Positions 1 through 8,761 of a DNA stretch of 64,000 nucleotides are shown piece after piece. The stretch spans positions 248,001 through 312,000 of the forward strand of contig NZ_JAODIY010000001.1 of assembly GCF_026586665.1 (NCBI RefSeq), read 5' to 3'. Source of the stretch: Halovenus rubra (lineage in GTDB: Archaea > Halobacteriota > Halobacteria > Halobacteriales > Haloarculaceae). Positions within the stretch are counted from its first letter, which is position 1. Each line of letters opens with the position of its first letter. A program made the position numbers and the translations under genes. The notes under the pieces were generated by a model. That model had not been told where the DNA came from. It did not search any database and saw nothing but the letters and a program-made list of their open reading frames with translations.

Positions 1-614
1 GAGCACTCGAGGAACTCTCTGATGAGTTCGATATCGACGAGCACGCACTCGATGAGTTTGACCAGTGGCGGCCCAAAAGCCACGAACGCCTTGATGAAGA
101 CGTAAGCAAAAAGACTGCTGAACAGGCACACGTTGAGCAGGGTAAAGGCGAAAAGAAAGGCAAACAACCCGAAGAGGACCTCCAGACTGCCGGCGAAAAG
201 CTCGCAGAGTCCTATGAAAACCTCGATGAACCGGACGAGGCTGTCAACAAATGGGGTGAAAGTATCGATTATGTGGCACGCGCAGCAGACTCGGCAAGTC
301 GCAAGGCAATCCGCAAGGTCGAAGATACAGTCTACGAGAACGTGATGACTCAGATGTCGCCGTACTACTTCGACAACGACCTCATCTCCGCGAACATCCA
401 GCGTACTCGAAGCGGTGACGAACAGGAGTACGTCTTCGAGGTAAATGTCAATGAAGACGATATAAAAATTCGCGTCTCGAACAAACTCGCGGATTACGAA
501 CAGGTTGTCGAGCGCTGGCACGTCAACATCGAAAAAGAAACTGCATCAATCGAGGCGGCAGAAGGCGTCGAACCACCTGAGCAGGATGACGACCTTGACG
601 CCAAGACGAACTAA
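1..614 (+). CDS. Haloarchaeal DUF5828-like protein, C-terminal part
   Basis: The reading frame is open from the window edge (first full codon at base 3) to a TAA at 612, giving about 203 residues without a start codon, so the N-terminus lies outside. The protein is highly charged, with a segment of alternating acidic and basic residues, a conserved-looking core containing YYFDNDLISANIQ, and an acidic tail. I recognise the layout as that of the haloarchaea-only family DUF5828, whose function is unknown. It has no membrane segment or catalytic motif. It converges on the PHP-domain gene 22 bases downstream. The coding call is firm; the family name is from memory. Confidence 0.75.
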   Translation, partial: ALEELSDEFDIDEHALDEFDQWRPKSHERLDEDVSKKTAEQAHVEQGKGEKKGKQPEEDLQTAGEKLAESYENLDEPDEAVNKWGESIDYVARAADSASRKAIRKVEDTVYENVMTQMSPYYFDNDLISANIQRTRSGDEQEYVFEVNVNEDDIKIRVSNKLADYEQVVERWHVNIEKETASIEAAEGVEPPEQDDDLDAKTN

Positions 615-635
615 CTTTACCGCCAACCGGCCCTC

Positions 636-1322
636 TCAGTCCGAGTCGATTCCAAGGCGGTTGACAATTCGGCGACGAACGCCACCGGCAGCCTGCCGTA
701 GGCTGACGTGCCAAGGGGTCCGCTTCCCCTCGATATCGGTCTGTCCGGCACGGATAGCGTCGAGAATACCGGAGACAGTTGGTTCTTCTGCATCAACCCA
801 TGTGACAGATTGCCCGACCATTTCACAGACATGGGCGTCGCTCCCGGCAGTCATCGGGAGAGAGTGTTTCCGCGCGAACCGGCGGGCCTGTCGGTTCGAG
901 TAGCCGGTCAACAGGCGGGAGTTATATACTTCGATAGCGTCGGCAGTAGAGAGCTCATCGCCGGTTATATTCGCCAGCACGCCGTTCCGTGACTCCTGAT
1001 AGGGATGGGGAACAACTGCGAGACCGCCGTGGTCACGAATGTAGTCTAGCGTATCTTGAAAAGGCATTCCCTCGGGAACAAGCTCGTCGAGCCCGAGCGA
1101 GAGAACATGGCCGTCGGCCGTCGAGACTTCCATTCCCGGGATACAGATGAGGTCGTACTCCGGGGCGAGTTCGGCGGCTTCACGGCTCGCCCATATTTCA
1201 TCGTGGTCGGTGACAGCAATCGCATCCAGTCCGACAGCTTGGGCTTGTTCAAGAAGCAACTCGACGGCGTCTCGGCCGTCGTAGGAGGCTTCGGAATGAG
1301 TGTGAAGTTCGACCGCGAGCAC
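636..1322 (-). CDS. PHP-domain metal-dependent phosphoesterase
   Basis: This 228-residue protein carries the full set of PHP motifs: HTH at residues 7-9, TDHD at 38-41, GME at 63-65, a His in DGHV at 72, PHP at 105-107 and SDAH at 161-164. These residues bind a cluster of metal ions in the family, which hydrolyses phosphoesters (nucleotide or nucleic-acid derived). The short length with no polymerase or other domain puts it with the stand-alone PHP proteins; the substrate cannot be told. It is cytosolic with no signal or membrane segment. It is transcribed divergently from the acetyltransferase at 1450, and the 127-base gap holds both promoters. Confidence 0.85.
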   Translation of the reverse strand: MLAVELHTHSEASYDGRDAVELLLEQAQAVGLDAIAVTDHDEIWASREAAELAPEYDLICIPGMEVSTADGHVLSLGLDELVPEGMPFQDTLDYIRDHGGLAVVPHPYQESRNGVLANITGDELSTADAIEVYNSRLLTGYSNRQARRFARKHSLPMTAGSDAHVCEMVGQSVTWVDAEEPTVSGILDAIRAGQTDIEGKRTPWHVSLRQAAGGVRRRIVNRLGIDSD

Positions 1323-1449
1323 ATTTCGAGAACATCACTGGACCGTGAAAAACCTGCCGTGGTGAGTTTCTCATAGCGAAGATCTTGAGGCTGTTCTTGG
1401 CGCGAACATGTCACAAACGCTTATACTACCCCGGCAACGGAGATAGAGT

Positions 1450-2625
1450 ATGTCTCGAACAGAGCTTCGGCCGCTTTCGGCCGACCGGCAGGTCGACTTC
1501 CAGCGGGTCGTCGACTACGCGTTTGACGCCGCAGCCGGGCCGCCGTCCTATGATGGTCCCGAGTCGACGCCTGACCTGTTGGGAACGCAGCTTGGCCTCT
1601 TCGCTGACGGCACGCTTCGGACCGTCTGCACTCACTACGAGCTTACTGTCAGTCACCGCGGAGAGTGGGTCCCGATGGCCGGGCTGGCAGGGCTTGCGAC
1701 GCTGCCCGAACACCGGCGAGAAGGGTACGTCCGTGACCTTCTCTCGGCGAGTCTGGAGCGCTGGCGCAACGAGTTTGCCTTTGTGGCACTGTGGCCGTTT
1801 GATTACGGCTACTACGAGCAGTTCGGCTGGGCGATGGGCTGTACACTGATGGAGTACACCTGCCCGCCGGAAACACTCGCATTCGCACGCGACAGCCCGG
1901 GTCAGCTTGAGCGGCTTACTCCCGACGACTGGAAACGACTCCAGCACGTCGTCGAGACCTATGGGATGGAATACGACTTCACGGTACAGCGCGATGAGTC
2001 GTGGTGGCGCAGACGTATCTTCGATACCGGCGACCGCTACGTCTATGGAATTGAGCGAGACGGACAGTTCCATGGCTACGTCGGTTACAGTATCGACGAC
2101 GAGTCCCGGATGAAAGTTCTCTACAACGCCTTTACTGACCACGAGGCATTCCGTGGCCTGCTTGGGTTGCTCTCGAATCATGATTCACAAGTCGAGACGG
2201 TCACGCTTTACCGGCCAGCCGAGTCCTCGCTGCTAGATATGGTGCCGGACCCGAAGGCGGTCGACTGCGAGGTCCGTCCGGGGATGATGGTCCGCGTCGT
2301 AAGCGTTATCGACGCACTCGAAACAGTCCCCTATCCCGAGGAAGCGACTGGAACGCTAACTTTTGCTGTCACCGATGAAACGGCCGCCTGGAACAACGGC
2401 ACGTTCGAACTTACCGTCTCGGACGGAACGGGCGTGTGTCGACGTGTTGACGATGCGACGCCGGACCTCCGCGTCGATATCGAAACGCTCGCCCAGCTGG
2501 TTGTCGGCTACCATGCTGTCCCAGAGGCACGCAAGCTTGCTGGCTTAGAGACAGACGACGAGTCCGCCACACGACTCGCGCGGTGGCTCCCGCCCCGAAC
2601 GGTGTCGCCGATAGACAACTTTTAG
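1450..2625 (+). CDS. GNAT-family N-acetyltransferase, Eis-like with C-terminal SCP2-type domain
   Basis: The 391-residue product has an N-terminal GNAT fold with the acetyl-CoA loop PEHRREGY near residue 86, followed by ALWPFDYGYYEQFGW, the usual signature of Eis/YfaP-type acetyltransferases. The length and the C-terminal region (residues about 285-391) fit the two-GNAT-plus-sterol-carrier architecture of this family, which acetylates amines on small molecules or peptides. The true substrate is unknown. The ATG at 1450 follows a promoter region shared with the PHP gene. A DUF998 gene starts 23 bases after its stop, so the two may be co-transcribed. Confidence 0.82.
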   Translation: MSRTELRPLSADRQVDFQRVVDYAFDAAAGPPSYDGPESTPDLLGTQLGLFADGTLRTVCTHYELTVSHRGEWVPMAGLAGLATLPEHRREGYVRDLLSASLERWRNEFAFVALWPFDYGYYEQFGWAMGCTLMEYTCPPETLAFARDSPGQLERLTPDDWKRLQHVVETYGMEYDFTVQRDESWWRRRIFDTGDRYVYGIERDGQFHGYVGYSIDDESRMKVLYNAFTDHEAFRGLLGLLSNHDSQVETVTLYRPAESSLLDMVPDPKAVDCEVRPGMMVRVVSVIDALETVPYPEEATGTLTFAVTDETAAWNNGTFELTVSDGTGVCRRVDDATPDLRVDIETLAQLVVGYHAVPEARKLAGLETDDESATRLARWLPPRTVSPIDNF

Positions 2626-2648
2626 CGAGAGCCAAGATAACATCTCTC

Positions 2649-3296
2649 ATGCAACAAGCCGATACAGACGAGAGGCACGCAAAACGCGCCGAAACTCGGT
2701 CGCATTTATTCGACAGGGCAACAGTCTGGAGTGGTATCGTTGCCCCGGTCCTCGCGCTTGGCTGTGTCGCGTTATCGACACTGATTGCGTCATCGGCGGA
2801 GTTCACGTGGGCGGGCAAGGCGCTTTCTGACCTCGGGCGGCGGGAGGCATCGACGTTCTGGCTGTTCAACGGTGGCCTGTTTGGCGGTGGCACAATCGGA
2901 GTGTTCTTTACCCGGCCGCTCTGGCGACACGCAACGAACCGTGTTGAACGTCTTAGCGTGGTCTCCTTTCTTATCTCGGTAACTAGTCTCGCCCTCATCG
3001 GTGTGTTCTACCTGCCTCGCGACCCACACGGGTTTGTCGCGATGCTGTTTTTTGTTGGCGGACCCATCACACACGTTCTCTACGGCATTGGACTGCTTCA
3101 ACGCGGCGAGACTCGCGGTGGTTGGCTCTCGGTTGGATTTGGGGTTGTCCATGTGTTTGCATGGAGTGGCTGGTTTGGCTACATCGCAGCCACCGGGTCG
3201 AGTGACTACTTTGCAGTCCCCGAAATGCTCGCTGCGCTCGCGTTTGGTGGGTGGGCAATAGCTGTTACTCGCCAATTGCAGAGGGAAACGACCTGA
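2649..3296 (+). CDS. DUF998 family membrane protein
   Basis: The 215-residue protein has six predicted membrane segments (for example SGIVAPVLALGCVALSTLIA near the start) and the DUF998 arrangement, including the GKALSDLGRR loop after the first segment. The open frame extends upstream into the acetyltransferase gene, but the ATG at 2649 is preferred because it clears that gene and gives a short cytoplasmic tail rich in charged residues. DUF998 has no established function; it is common in archaea and actinobacteria. It lies downstream of the acetyltransferase on the same strand. Confidence 0.8.
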   Translation: MQQADTDERHAKRAETRSHLFDRATVWSGIVAPVLALGCVALSTLIASSAEFTWAGKALSDLGRREASTFWLFNGGLFGGGTIGVFFTRPLWRHATNRVERLSVVSFLISVTSLALIGVFYLPRDPHGFVAMLFFVGGPITHVLYGIGLLQRGETRGGWLSVGFGVVHVFAWSGWFGYIAATGSSDYFAVPEMLAALAFGGWAIAVTRQLQRETT

Positions 3297-3314
3297 AAAA
3301 CACTGACGACGGGT

Positions 3315-4322
3315 TCAGGTGCGAATACGCGGTATGTCATCGCCGGCGATGGTGCTGGCAATACCGGCACCAAAAGCATGAGCAACTGACCGGGCGCCGG
3401 CACCGATGCGGTCAGTCACCCCTTTGTCGGGCTCGAACGTCTCGATTTCGAGTTCTTCGACGCCGAGGTCGTCCGCGAGGCGGTCTTCCATCTCCTCGCG
3501 TGGGCCACAGCTGTCGACGAGCCCGTTCTTGGCTGCCTCCGTTCCGGCGTAGACGCGAGCTTCTGTGTCTCGGACGAACTGTTCGTCTAACTCTCGTCCC
3601 TCGGCGACGGTCTCCACGAACGAGTCGTACGAATCGTCGATCAGTCCCTGCAGATACTCGGCGTCACGCTCCTCGAATTCGCGCCACGCTGCCCCGGCAT
3701 CCTTGTACTCACCGGCGACGAGCCGCCGGTAGTCAAGGCCGAGTTTCTCGGCCAAGCCGGTTCGACCGAGTTGAGACCCGATAACGCCAATAGAGCCGAC
3801 GATGCTGTTCTCACGGGCGTGAAACTCGTCACAGCCACTGGCAATCCAGTAGCCGCCGCTTGCGGCCAAGTCCTCGGCGTAGGCAACAGTTGGGCCGTCG
3901 AACTGCTCGGCTGCACGGCGGATATCTTCGCTCGGGACGACCGCCCCGCCAGGGGTGTTGAGCTTTACAATGAGTGCACGTGCGCTACTGTCCGCGTCGG
4001 CCTGCTCGATTTGTTCAACGATATCGTCGGCCGAGGCTGCGCTACCGCCCACGGGGAGTGGACCACCGCCGCTGTCTCCGTCGCGTGTGATAATGTCGTT
4101 GACTGCGACCTCTGCAACGTTGTGGGTGGGGAACAGTTGGCCAGCCATTCGGCCCGAGAACACGACGCCCACGAGTGCAAGCACGGCGACAAGTAGTGTC
4201 TCCAATAGGCCAAGGCCGGTAAATTCGGGAACGGCCCAGAACAGTCCAACCCCGATACCGACTGCGAGAACGGTACCGAGCAATACGATAGCTAGTTGGC
4301 CAAGTGTGCGTGTCTTCGACAT
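3315..4322 (-). CDS. sppA: Signal peptide peptidase SppA-type serine protease
   Basis: The 335-residue protein starts with two membrane segments (residues about 8-30 and 38-57), then a ClpP/crotonase-fold S49 peptidase domain. Ser155 in LAASGGYW is the expected nucleophile and Lys207 in AGEYKDAG the general base, the Ser/Lys dyad of SppA. The single S49 domain matches the short archaeal/Bacillus form that works as an oligomer and degrades cleaved signal peptides at the membrane. It is convergent with DUF998 (18 bases) and divergent from the ABC ATPase at 4464. Confidence 0.88.
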   Translation of the reverse strand: MSKTRTLGQLAIVLLGTVLAVGIGVGLFWAVPEFTGLGLLETLLVAVLALVGVVFSGRMAGQLFPTHNVAEVAVNDIITRDGDSGGGPLPVGGSAASADDIVEQIEQADADSSARALIVKLNTPGGAVVPSEDIRRAAEQFDGPTVAYAEDLAASGGYWIASGCDEFHARENSIVGSIGVIGSQLGRTGLAEKLGLDYRRLVAGEYKDAGAAWREFEERDAEYLQGLIDDSYDSFVETVAEGRELDEQFVRDTEARVYAGTEAAKNGLVDSCGPREEMEDRLADDLGVEELEIETFEPDKGVTDRIGAGARSVAHAFGAGIASTIAGDDIPRIRT

Positions 4323-4432
4323 ACACTATTGCTATCAATCGACTCCAATAGTTCTATCGAAAAACCGGACGAATCCATCCGGACGGCCCATGCTATGCCA
4401 GACTGTCTCTTGGGCTGAAACCTATCGTCCGG

Positions 4433-4440
4433 TTTTATAC
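4433..4440 (+). promoter_or_regulatory. TATA box of a leaderless promoter
   Basis: TTTTATAC at this position centres about 27 bases before the ATG at 4464, the spacing of haloarchaeal leaderless promoters. This decides for ATG 4464 over the in-frame GTG at 4458. Confidence 0.6.
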
Positions 4441-4463
4441 GCATTCGGGAGGGACTGGTGTAT

Positions 4464-5240
4464 ATGACTACGCCAGCTATCGAGATGGATAAACTGACAA
4501 AGCGGTACGGCGAGACGATTGCCGTCTCCGAGGTGAGTATGTCCGTCTCGGCGGGCAGCGTCTATGGCTTTCTTGGACCCAACGGTGCAGGGAAAACAAC
4601 GACGATGAGCCTGCTAACGACGCTGACCCGACCAACGTCGGGGACTGCACGCGTCGCCGGCCACTCTATCGAGAACCGCGAGGCAGTTACGCCCCATATT
4701 GGTTATCTGCCCGAAGACCCGCCAATCTACGACGAACTCACCGGGCGCGAACAACTGGAATATGTCGCCGGGCTTCGTGACCTTCCTGAAGACGAGTCGA
4801 GCAAGCGTATCGATGAGATGCTTGATCGGTTCGACCTTTCGGCCGACGCAAATAAGCGTATCAGTGGCTACTCGAAAGGAATGCGCCAGAAAGTTGGCGT
4901 TATTCAGGCCGTCTTGCACGAGCCGGCTGTCGCATTTCTCGACGAGCCGACAAGCGGGCTTGACCCGCGGGCGGCACGAACAATGCGTGACACCATCGCT
5001 GAACTTGCCGAACAAGAGATGACGATTTTTCTCTCGACGCATATCCTCCCGGTTGTGGACGAACTGGCCGACACCATTGGTGTACTCCACGACGGGGAAC
5101 TCGTCGCCGAAGGTGACCCAGAAATGCTCAAATCGCGCGCGGAAACAGGCGAAAGCGCGACGCTTGAAGATGCGTTCCTTGCAGTTACGACCGACGAGGA
5201 GGCTGCCACCGAGGAGGTCGCTGCTGGGCAGTCGGTTTGA
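4464..5240 (+). CDS. ABC transporter ATP-binding protein (ABC-2 export type)
   Basis: The 258-residue protein has Walker A GPNGAGKTT at residues 38-46, the signature SGYSKGMRQK and Walker B VAFLDEP, all intact. The lineage is the ABC-2/drug-export type (Nat, Ccm, DrrA). The acidic C-terminal tail is typical of haloarchaea. Its likely partner is the large membrane protein encoded convergently 33 bases away at 5274-6935. The pair would form an exporter or a membrane-remodelling complex, but opposite orientation is unusual for partners. Substrate unknown. Confidence 0.85.
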   Translation: MTTPAIEMDKLTKRYGETIAVSEVSMSVSAGSVYGFLGPNGAGKTTTMSLLTTLTRPTSGTARVAGHSIENREAVTPHIGYLPEDPPIYDELTGREQLEYVAGLRDLPEDESSKRIDEMLDRFDLSADANKRISGYSKGMRQKVGVIQAVLHEPAVAFLDEPTSGLDPRAARTMRDTIAELAEQEMTIFLSTHILPVVDELADTIGVLHDGELVAEGDPEMLKSRAETGESATLEDAFLAVTTDEEAATEEVAAGQSV

Positions 5241-5273
5241 GGTTTGCTTCTCCGGCGCTGATACTATCTGTGA

Positions 5274-6935
5274 TTACTGAGGCCGGTAGGTGTTGAACTG
5301 TCGAACGGCGTACCCAACCGAGAGAAACGGTCCAACAATCCCGGCGAGGAGAATGCCAGCAGCAACAACAGTCACACCCATCTCCGGCACGGTGAACGAA
5401 ATACTCGGCACTAGCCCAATCAGTCCTGAGAGAATTTCTGCGATTGCTTCCGGTGCGGAGTCAAAATAGAGTACAACACCGGCACCAATCGGGAACAGGA
5501 TAGCCAACGAGTACACAATGAACGCTGACTTGCTCGGCATCACCGCATGGCGGTTGCTTGTGATGCGCACCTCACCAAAGCGAGGGAACAGGGTACCGAC
5601 ACCGACCGCAAGCACCGGCGAAACGAGTGTTCCTACAACGGTTCCGACAGTTAACAGAGCCGTTTCGACGGTATCGAGCGGACTCACGAAGCCCACGACA
5701 GGCGGGACAACAACTGCAAGTGGGAGCATACAGATGATACCCGCAAGTACTGTCCCGGCCACGGCAGCACGCCCCGATATTGTCGCGGTCAACACTGCCG
5801 GCATCGCGGGGCCGTGATCGCCCAGCAGGTTGAGCGTGAACAAGGCACCTGCCGCCCAGACGACGTAAATACCAAACAACACTGCTGCAAATACTGGAAT
5901 CTCGCCGCTTTGGATAGCATCCCCGATGAACCCGACTGCGCCAAGAAGTGGATAGGCAACGTACGCAATGCGGGCGGGGGCTCGACGTGTTCGTCGGATA
6001 GCAGTCACAGTAACGGTCCGGATAGAGCGAGATGCAAGTCCCGACAGCAGTGAGCCTACCCAGTCGTTTGAGTCGACGGTCTCTTCTTGCCCGTCGGCCT
6101 TCGCAGGGTCGGCAAGCAAGTGAATCTCCGCCAGACGCACACCGATTCCGAGTGAAACCAGTGTCAGACCAACCGCCCCAGCTACCCCGGCGACAGCCTC
6201 CCAGAGTGTCGGCTCGATAACTGGTATCCCGACGAGTAACAACTGGCCGGGCCAGCCAAGCGGGCTATCACCGAGTACGTCGAACAGGAGACCAGTGATT
6301 ACGTTGAGCCAGCCGGTTGCGATGCTCCCAAAGTATGCGACGCCAAGCGCGACAAATACTAGCGTCCGGTACTGTGCAACCGGTTCATACACTGTGAGCA
6401 GATGCCGGAGACAGATTCCTACGACGAAACCAACTGAGAGGGCACCAACAGTAAGGACACCAACTGTCGTCAACGCGAACAGCGGAACCAACGGTGCAGT
6501 CGCACCCCATGCGAAAGCGCCTGAGAGAACGAGAACTGGGCCAGCAATCCACAGCATAATGATGAGACTTTCTTTCAACACCAACCCCATGACGACGTTC
6601 CGGAGTGATGTCGAGATTAGGAGTGAGCCCGGTTCGTCGATATCTGCAACGGTTGTCACTGTCCGTCCGGTCGCCAACACGGTTAACCCAACTCCTGCAA
6701 CCGCGGCCACGCCGGTGAGCGCGTTCGCCACCGTCTCCAGATCACTGCTCCCAATTTCCCCGGCAACCAATTCCTCTCCGGCCTCTGCCAGAAAAAGCGA
6801 GCCAAATACGAGGACTGGTCCAAGAAAGAACAACCCCAAAACGACGTAGATGGCCATCTTCGTCCAATCAGAGAGAACAGTTCGAAGCGTTCGGCGCAGT
6901 TCCGTCCGCGCGATTCGCACGGCAATACGACTCAT
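5274..6935 (-). CDS. Large polytopic membrane protein, probable ABC-2-type permease
   Basis: The 553-residue protein has roughly 12-14 hydrophobic segments in two halves separated by a hydrophilic stretch with DPAKADGQEETVDSND near residue 290. Each half begins with an amphipathic arginine-rich helix (RIARTELRRTLRT at the N-terminus and TAIRRTRRAPARIA near residue 330), which resembles the coupling region of duplicated ABC-2 permeases. No enzymatic motif is visible. It converges on an ABC-2-type ATPase gene, which supports a permease role; that link is inferred. The ATG at 6935 sits in the gap divergent from dpsA. Confidence 0.7.
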   Translation of the reverse strand: MSRIAVRIARTELRRTLRTVLSDWTKMAIYVVLGLFFLGPVLVFGSLFLAEAGEELVAGEIGSSDLETVANALTGVAAVAGVGLTVLATGRTVTTVADIDEPGSLLISTSLRNVVMGLVLKESLIIMLWIAGPVLVLSGAFAWGATAPLVPLFALTTVGVLTVGALSVGFVVGICLRHLLTVYEPVAQYRTLVFVALGVAYFGSIATGWLNVITGLLFDVLGDSPLGWPGQLLLVGIPVIEPTLWEAVAGVAGAVGLTLVSLGIGVRLAEIHLLADPAKADGQEETVDSNDWVGSLLSGLASRSIRTVTVTAIRRTRRAPARIAYVAYPLLGAVGFIGDAIQSGEIPVFAAVLFGIYVVWAAGALFTLNLLGDHGPAMPAVLTATISGRAAVAGTVLAGIICMLPLAVVVPPVVGFVSPLDTVETALLTVGTVVGTLVSPVLAVGVGTLFPRFGEVRITSNRHAVMPSKSAFIVYSLAILFPIGAGVVLYFDSAPEAIAEILSGLIGLVPSISFTVPEMGVTVVAAGILLAGIVGPFLSVGYAVRQFNTYRPQ

Positions 6936-7066
6936 TAGTACTGAATTCTACCAAATAAGGTAAAAAACCTCTCACTATGTCTCTCTGTTTGAAACGGCCT
7001 GATTCCGTTGTCTGGAGTGCCCCGTTTCGGTTTAGGTGGCACGAAAAATGTATTATTTTTGATAAG

Positions 7067-7073
7067 TTTTAAG
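7067..7073 (+). promoter_or_regulatory. TATA box of dpsA
   Basis: TTTTAAG lies about 30 bases before the dpsA ATG. The region upstream is AT-rich. No TTTAGG-N4-CCTAAA iron box is present here, so dpsA is probably controlled differently from the siderophore genes. Confidence 0.45.
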
Positions 7074-7100
7074 TGGATAGCGTCCAGAGAAATAGATAGG

Positions 7101-7673
7101 ATGAGCACCCAAAAAGACATCAAACAAGAAGCAGGAACAGTCGAAGGAAACTCGCTCCGCTTGGAGCCTGAGAAAGCAGAGCAGATTGTCGATGCACTAA
7201 ACACCGACCTTGCTGATGCGTACGTTCTGTACCACCAGCTTCACAAGCATCACTGGAACGTCGAGGGCGCAGAGTTCCTCGATATCCACGTCTTCCTGCA
7301 AGAGGTCTACGAAGACGTTGAAGAGGCCGCAGATGAGATTGCCGAGCGCCTGCAGGCCCTTGGTGGTGTTCCTCACGCCAGCATGCCGACACTCGCCGAA
7401 CACGCCACTGTCGAAGCGGAAGACGAGGATGTATACGACATCCGGACCTCGCTCGCCAACGACCTAGAGATGATGGGAGACATCATCGAGAGCTACCGAG
7501 AACACATTGAGCTCACGCAAGGACTGGGCGACTACGCGACGGCACAGATGCTCCGCGAACAGCTCGAAGATCTTGAAGAGTACGCCCATCACGTCGAACA
7601 CTACCTCGAAGACGACACGCTCGTCCTCGAATCAGCGACACACAGTTCCGGTGAAGCACCGGACGTGAGCTAA
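7101..7673 (+). CDS. dpsA: DNA-protecting ferritin-like protein DpsA
   Basis: The 190-residue protein belongs to the Dps group of the ferritin superfamily. The ferroxidase residues are seen in HKHHWNV, DIHVFLQEVYEDVEEAADEIAER and the later helices, the intersubunit Fe site of Dps dodecamers. In Halobacterium DpsA stores iron and protects DNA against peroxide. The start at 7101 gives the usual haloarchaeal N-terminus; the open frame reaches further up, but that part reads as promoter. It stands next to the iron block but carries its own promoter. Confidence 0.93.
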   Translation: MSTQKDIKQEAGTVEGNSLRLEPEKAEQIVDALNTDLADAYVLYHQLHKHHWNVEGAEFLDIHVFLQEVYEDVEEAADEIAERLQALGGVPHASMPTLAEHATVEAEDEDVYDIRTSLANDLEMMGDIIESYREHIELTQGLGDYATAQMLREQLEDLEEYAHHVEHYLEDDTLVLESATHSSGEAPDVS

Positions 7674-7818
7674 TCGCTGCTGTCGCTGCTGTCGGGTTGT
7701 CACTGCGTCGCTTTCGATTTGTTGCGGGCTGTTTCTGGCTGCAGTTTGGTCGATTGCTGTCAGTGCCACATCCGACCAGCATCAGCACTCTCGTGGCAGC
7801 GTTCAGAAACCGCCACAG

Positions 7819-8121
7819 CTACAGAATGTCGGGAGCTGGCTCCTCGGTGTGACCCGGCAGTTCGAGCTCGATTTCGAGTTCTGGCTCGTCGACACCCTCG
7901 TAGTCAATTTCGAGTTCGATTGGCTCACCGAACTCGAATGGCAGTTCCCACTCGTCGGTCGTTAGGGTTAGCTCATCGTCTGACTGGAGCTGTTCGCCCA
8001 ATTCGACGAGAAATTCACCCGTCGCTTCAGCGTCGAGACGGTACTCCTGGTTGAAGTCCCGCCCGGACCTGATCGTCGTTCTGTCGTCCTGTTCGGTCGA
8101 ATCATCTGCGTTCTCAGTCAT
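7819..8121 (-). CDS. amphi-Trp domain-containing small protein
   Basis: The 100-residue protein has the amphi-Trp pattern: an N-terminal strand region RSGRDFNQEYRL, a helix EATGEFLVELGEQL, then strands around DEWELPFEF and ELEIDYEG, ending in an acidic tail. The family is small and of unknown function, possibly a nucleotide or polymer binder. I chose ATG 8121; an in-frame GTG at 8217 would add 32 residues of less typical composition. An iron-box palindrome and a TATA element at 8272-8294 are the only promoter-like signals upstream, so expression may follow iron status. A leader of about 140 bases would result. Confidence 0.75.
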   Translation of the reverse strand: MTENADDSTEQDDRTTIRSGRDFNQEYRLDAEATGEFLVELGEQLQSDDELTLTTDEWELPFEFGEPIELEIDYEGVDEPELEIELELPGHTEEPAPDIL

Positions 8122-8271
8122 GGGTAAAGGCGTGACACGGTGATATCGCTCTGTATCCAGCCGCTCGGGATGAGAAATCGCGGCGTCGGGACCACTCCCA
8201 CCGGCTTCTAGTGACACCGGATCTGACGATGCGGTCCGGATGACAGTCCGTGCTGATTGTCATCGCTACTA

Positions 8272-8287
8272 TTTAGGCAAACCTAAA
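8272..8287. promoter_or_regulatory. Iron-regulator (SirR/Idr-type) operator palindrome
   Basis: TTTAGGCAAACCTAAA is a perfect TTTAGG-N4-CCTAAA palindrome, the pattern bound by haloarchaeal DtxR-family iron repressors. On the minus strand a TATA-like CTTATAA (8288-8294) lies immediately upstream, so the box would sit between TATA and the start site of the amphi-Trp gene. Confidence 0.8.
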
Positions 8288-8311
8288 TTATAAGTGGCAC
8301 GATTTGGACTC

Positions 8312-8713
8312 TCAGTGGTTATCCTGACGAGTGTCGACCGATGGATTCGGTTGTTCGTTCTCATCGAGGAGCAGCGTCACGAGTCGCTGGGCGACAGACT
8401 GACTCATCAGGCCGGCCATCTCCATTGCCTCTTGCTCGTGGGAGTCGAGGTCGAGAACGGTCCGAAAGAACCAGGAAAGTGCAACGTAGGTCTCGTGTAA
8501 CTCTTCTCCGCGTTCGCGTCCCGTCTCGGTCAACATCGCTCCATGGTATGGCTCACGGTCGACAAGCTTCTCGGATTCGAGCCGCTGGAGCATCTCAGTT
8601 GTTGCCGCCGGAGAGCGGTCGAGCATCTCGGCCAAGTGACCGGATGGAATTGGTGGGGAACGCCGCTGTTCGGCAATATACAGGGCAAGGAGGTACTGTG
8701 CTGTCTCTTTCAT
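8312..8713 (-). CDS. DtxR-family metal-dependent transcriptional regulator (short form)
   Basis: The 133-residue protein has an N-terminal winged helix-turn-helix (IPSGHLAEMLDRSPAATTEML, wing around LVDREPYHGAMLT) and a dimerisation/metal-binding helix region, but no C-terminal FeoA/SH3 domain. In Halobacterium the DtxR-family proteins Idr1 and Idr2 control iron uptake, so this is a good candidate regulator for the palindromes found in this block. It lies 48 bases downstream of the flavoprotein gene on the same strand, a likely operon. No palindrome precedes this operon itself. Confidence 0.85.
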   Translation of the reverse strand: MKETAQYLLALYIAEQRRSPPIPSGHLAEMLDRSPAATTEMLQRLESEKLVDREPYHGAMLTETGRERGEELHETYVALSWFFRTVLDLDSHEQEAMEMAGLMSQSVAQRLVTLLLDENEQPNPSVDTRQDNH

Positions 8714-8761
8714 GTCGTGTCTCAGGGTGCCGGTAAGTCCGCCGGGTCATATCCGGCGGCG

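Noticed and set aside
7021-7040. TTTAGGTGGC before dpsA as an iron box
   Set aside because: Only half of the palindrome is present, with no CCTAAA partner.
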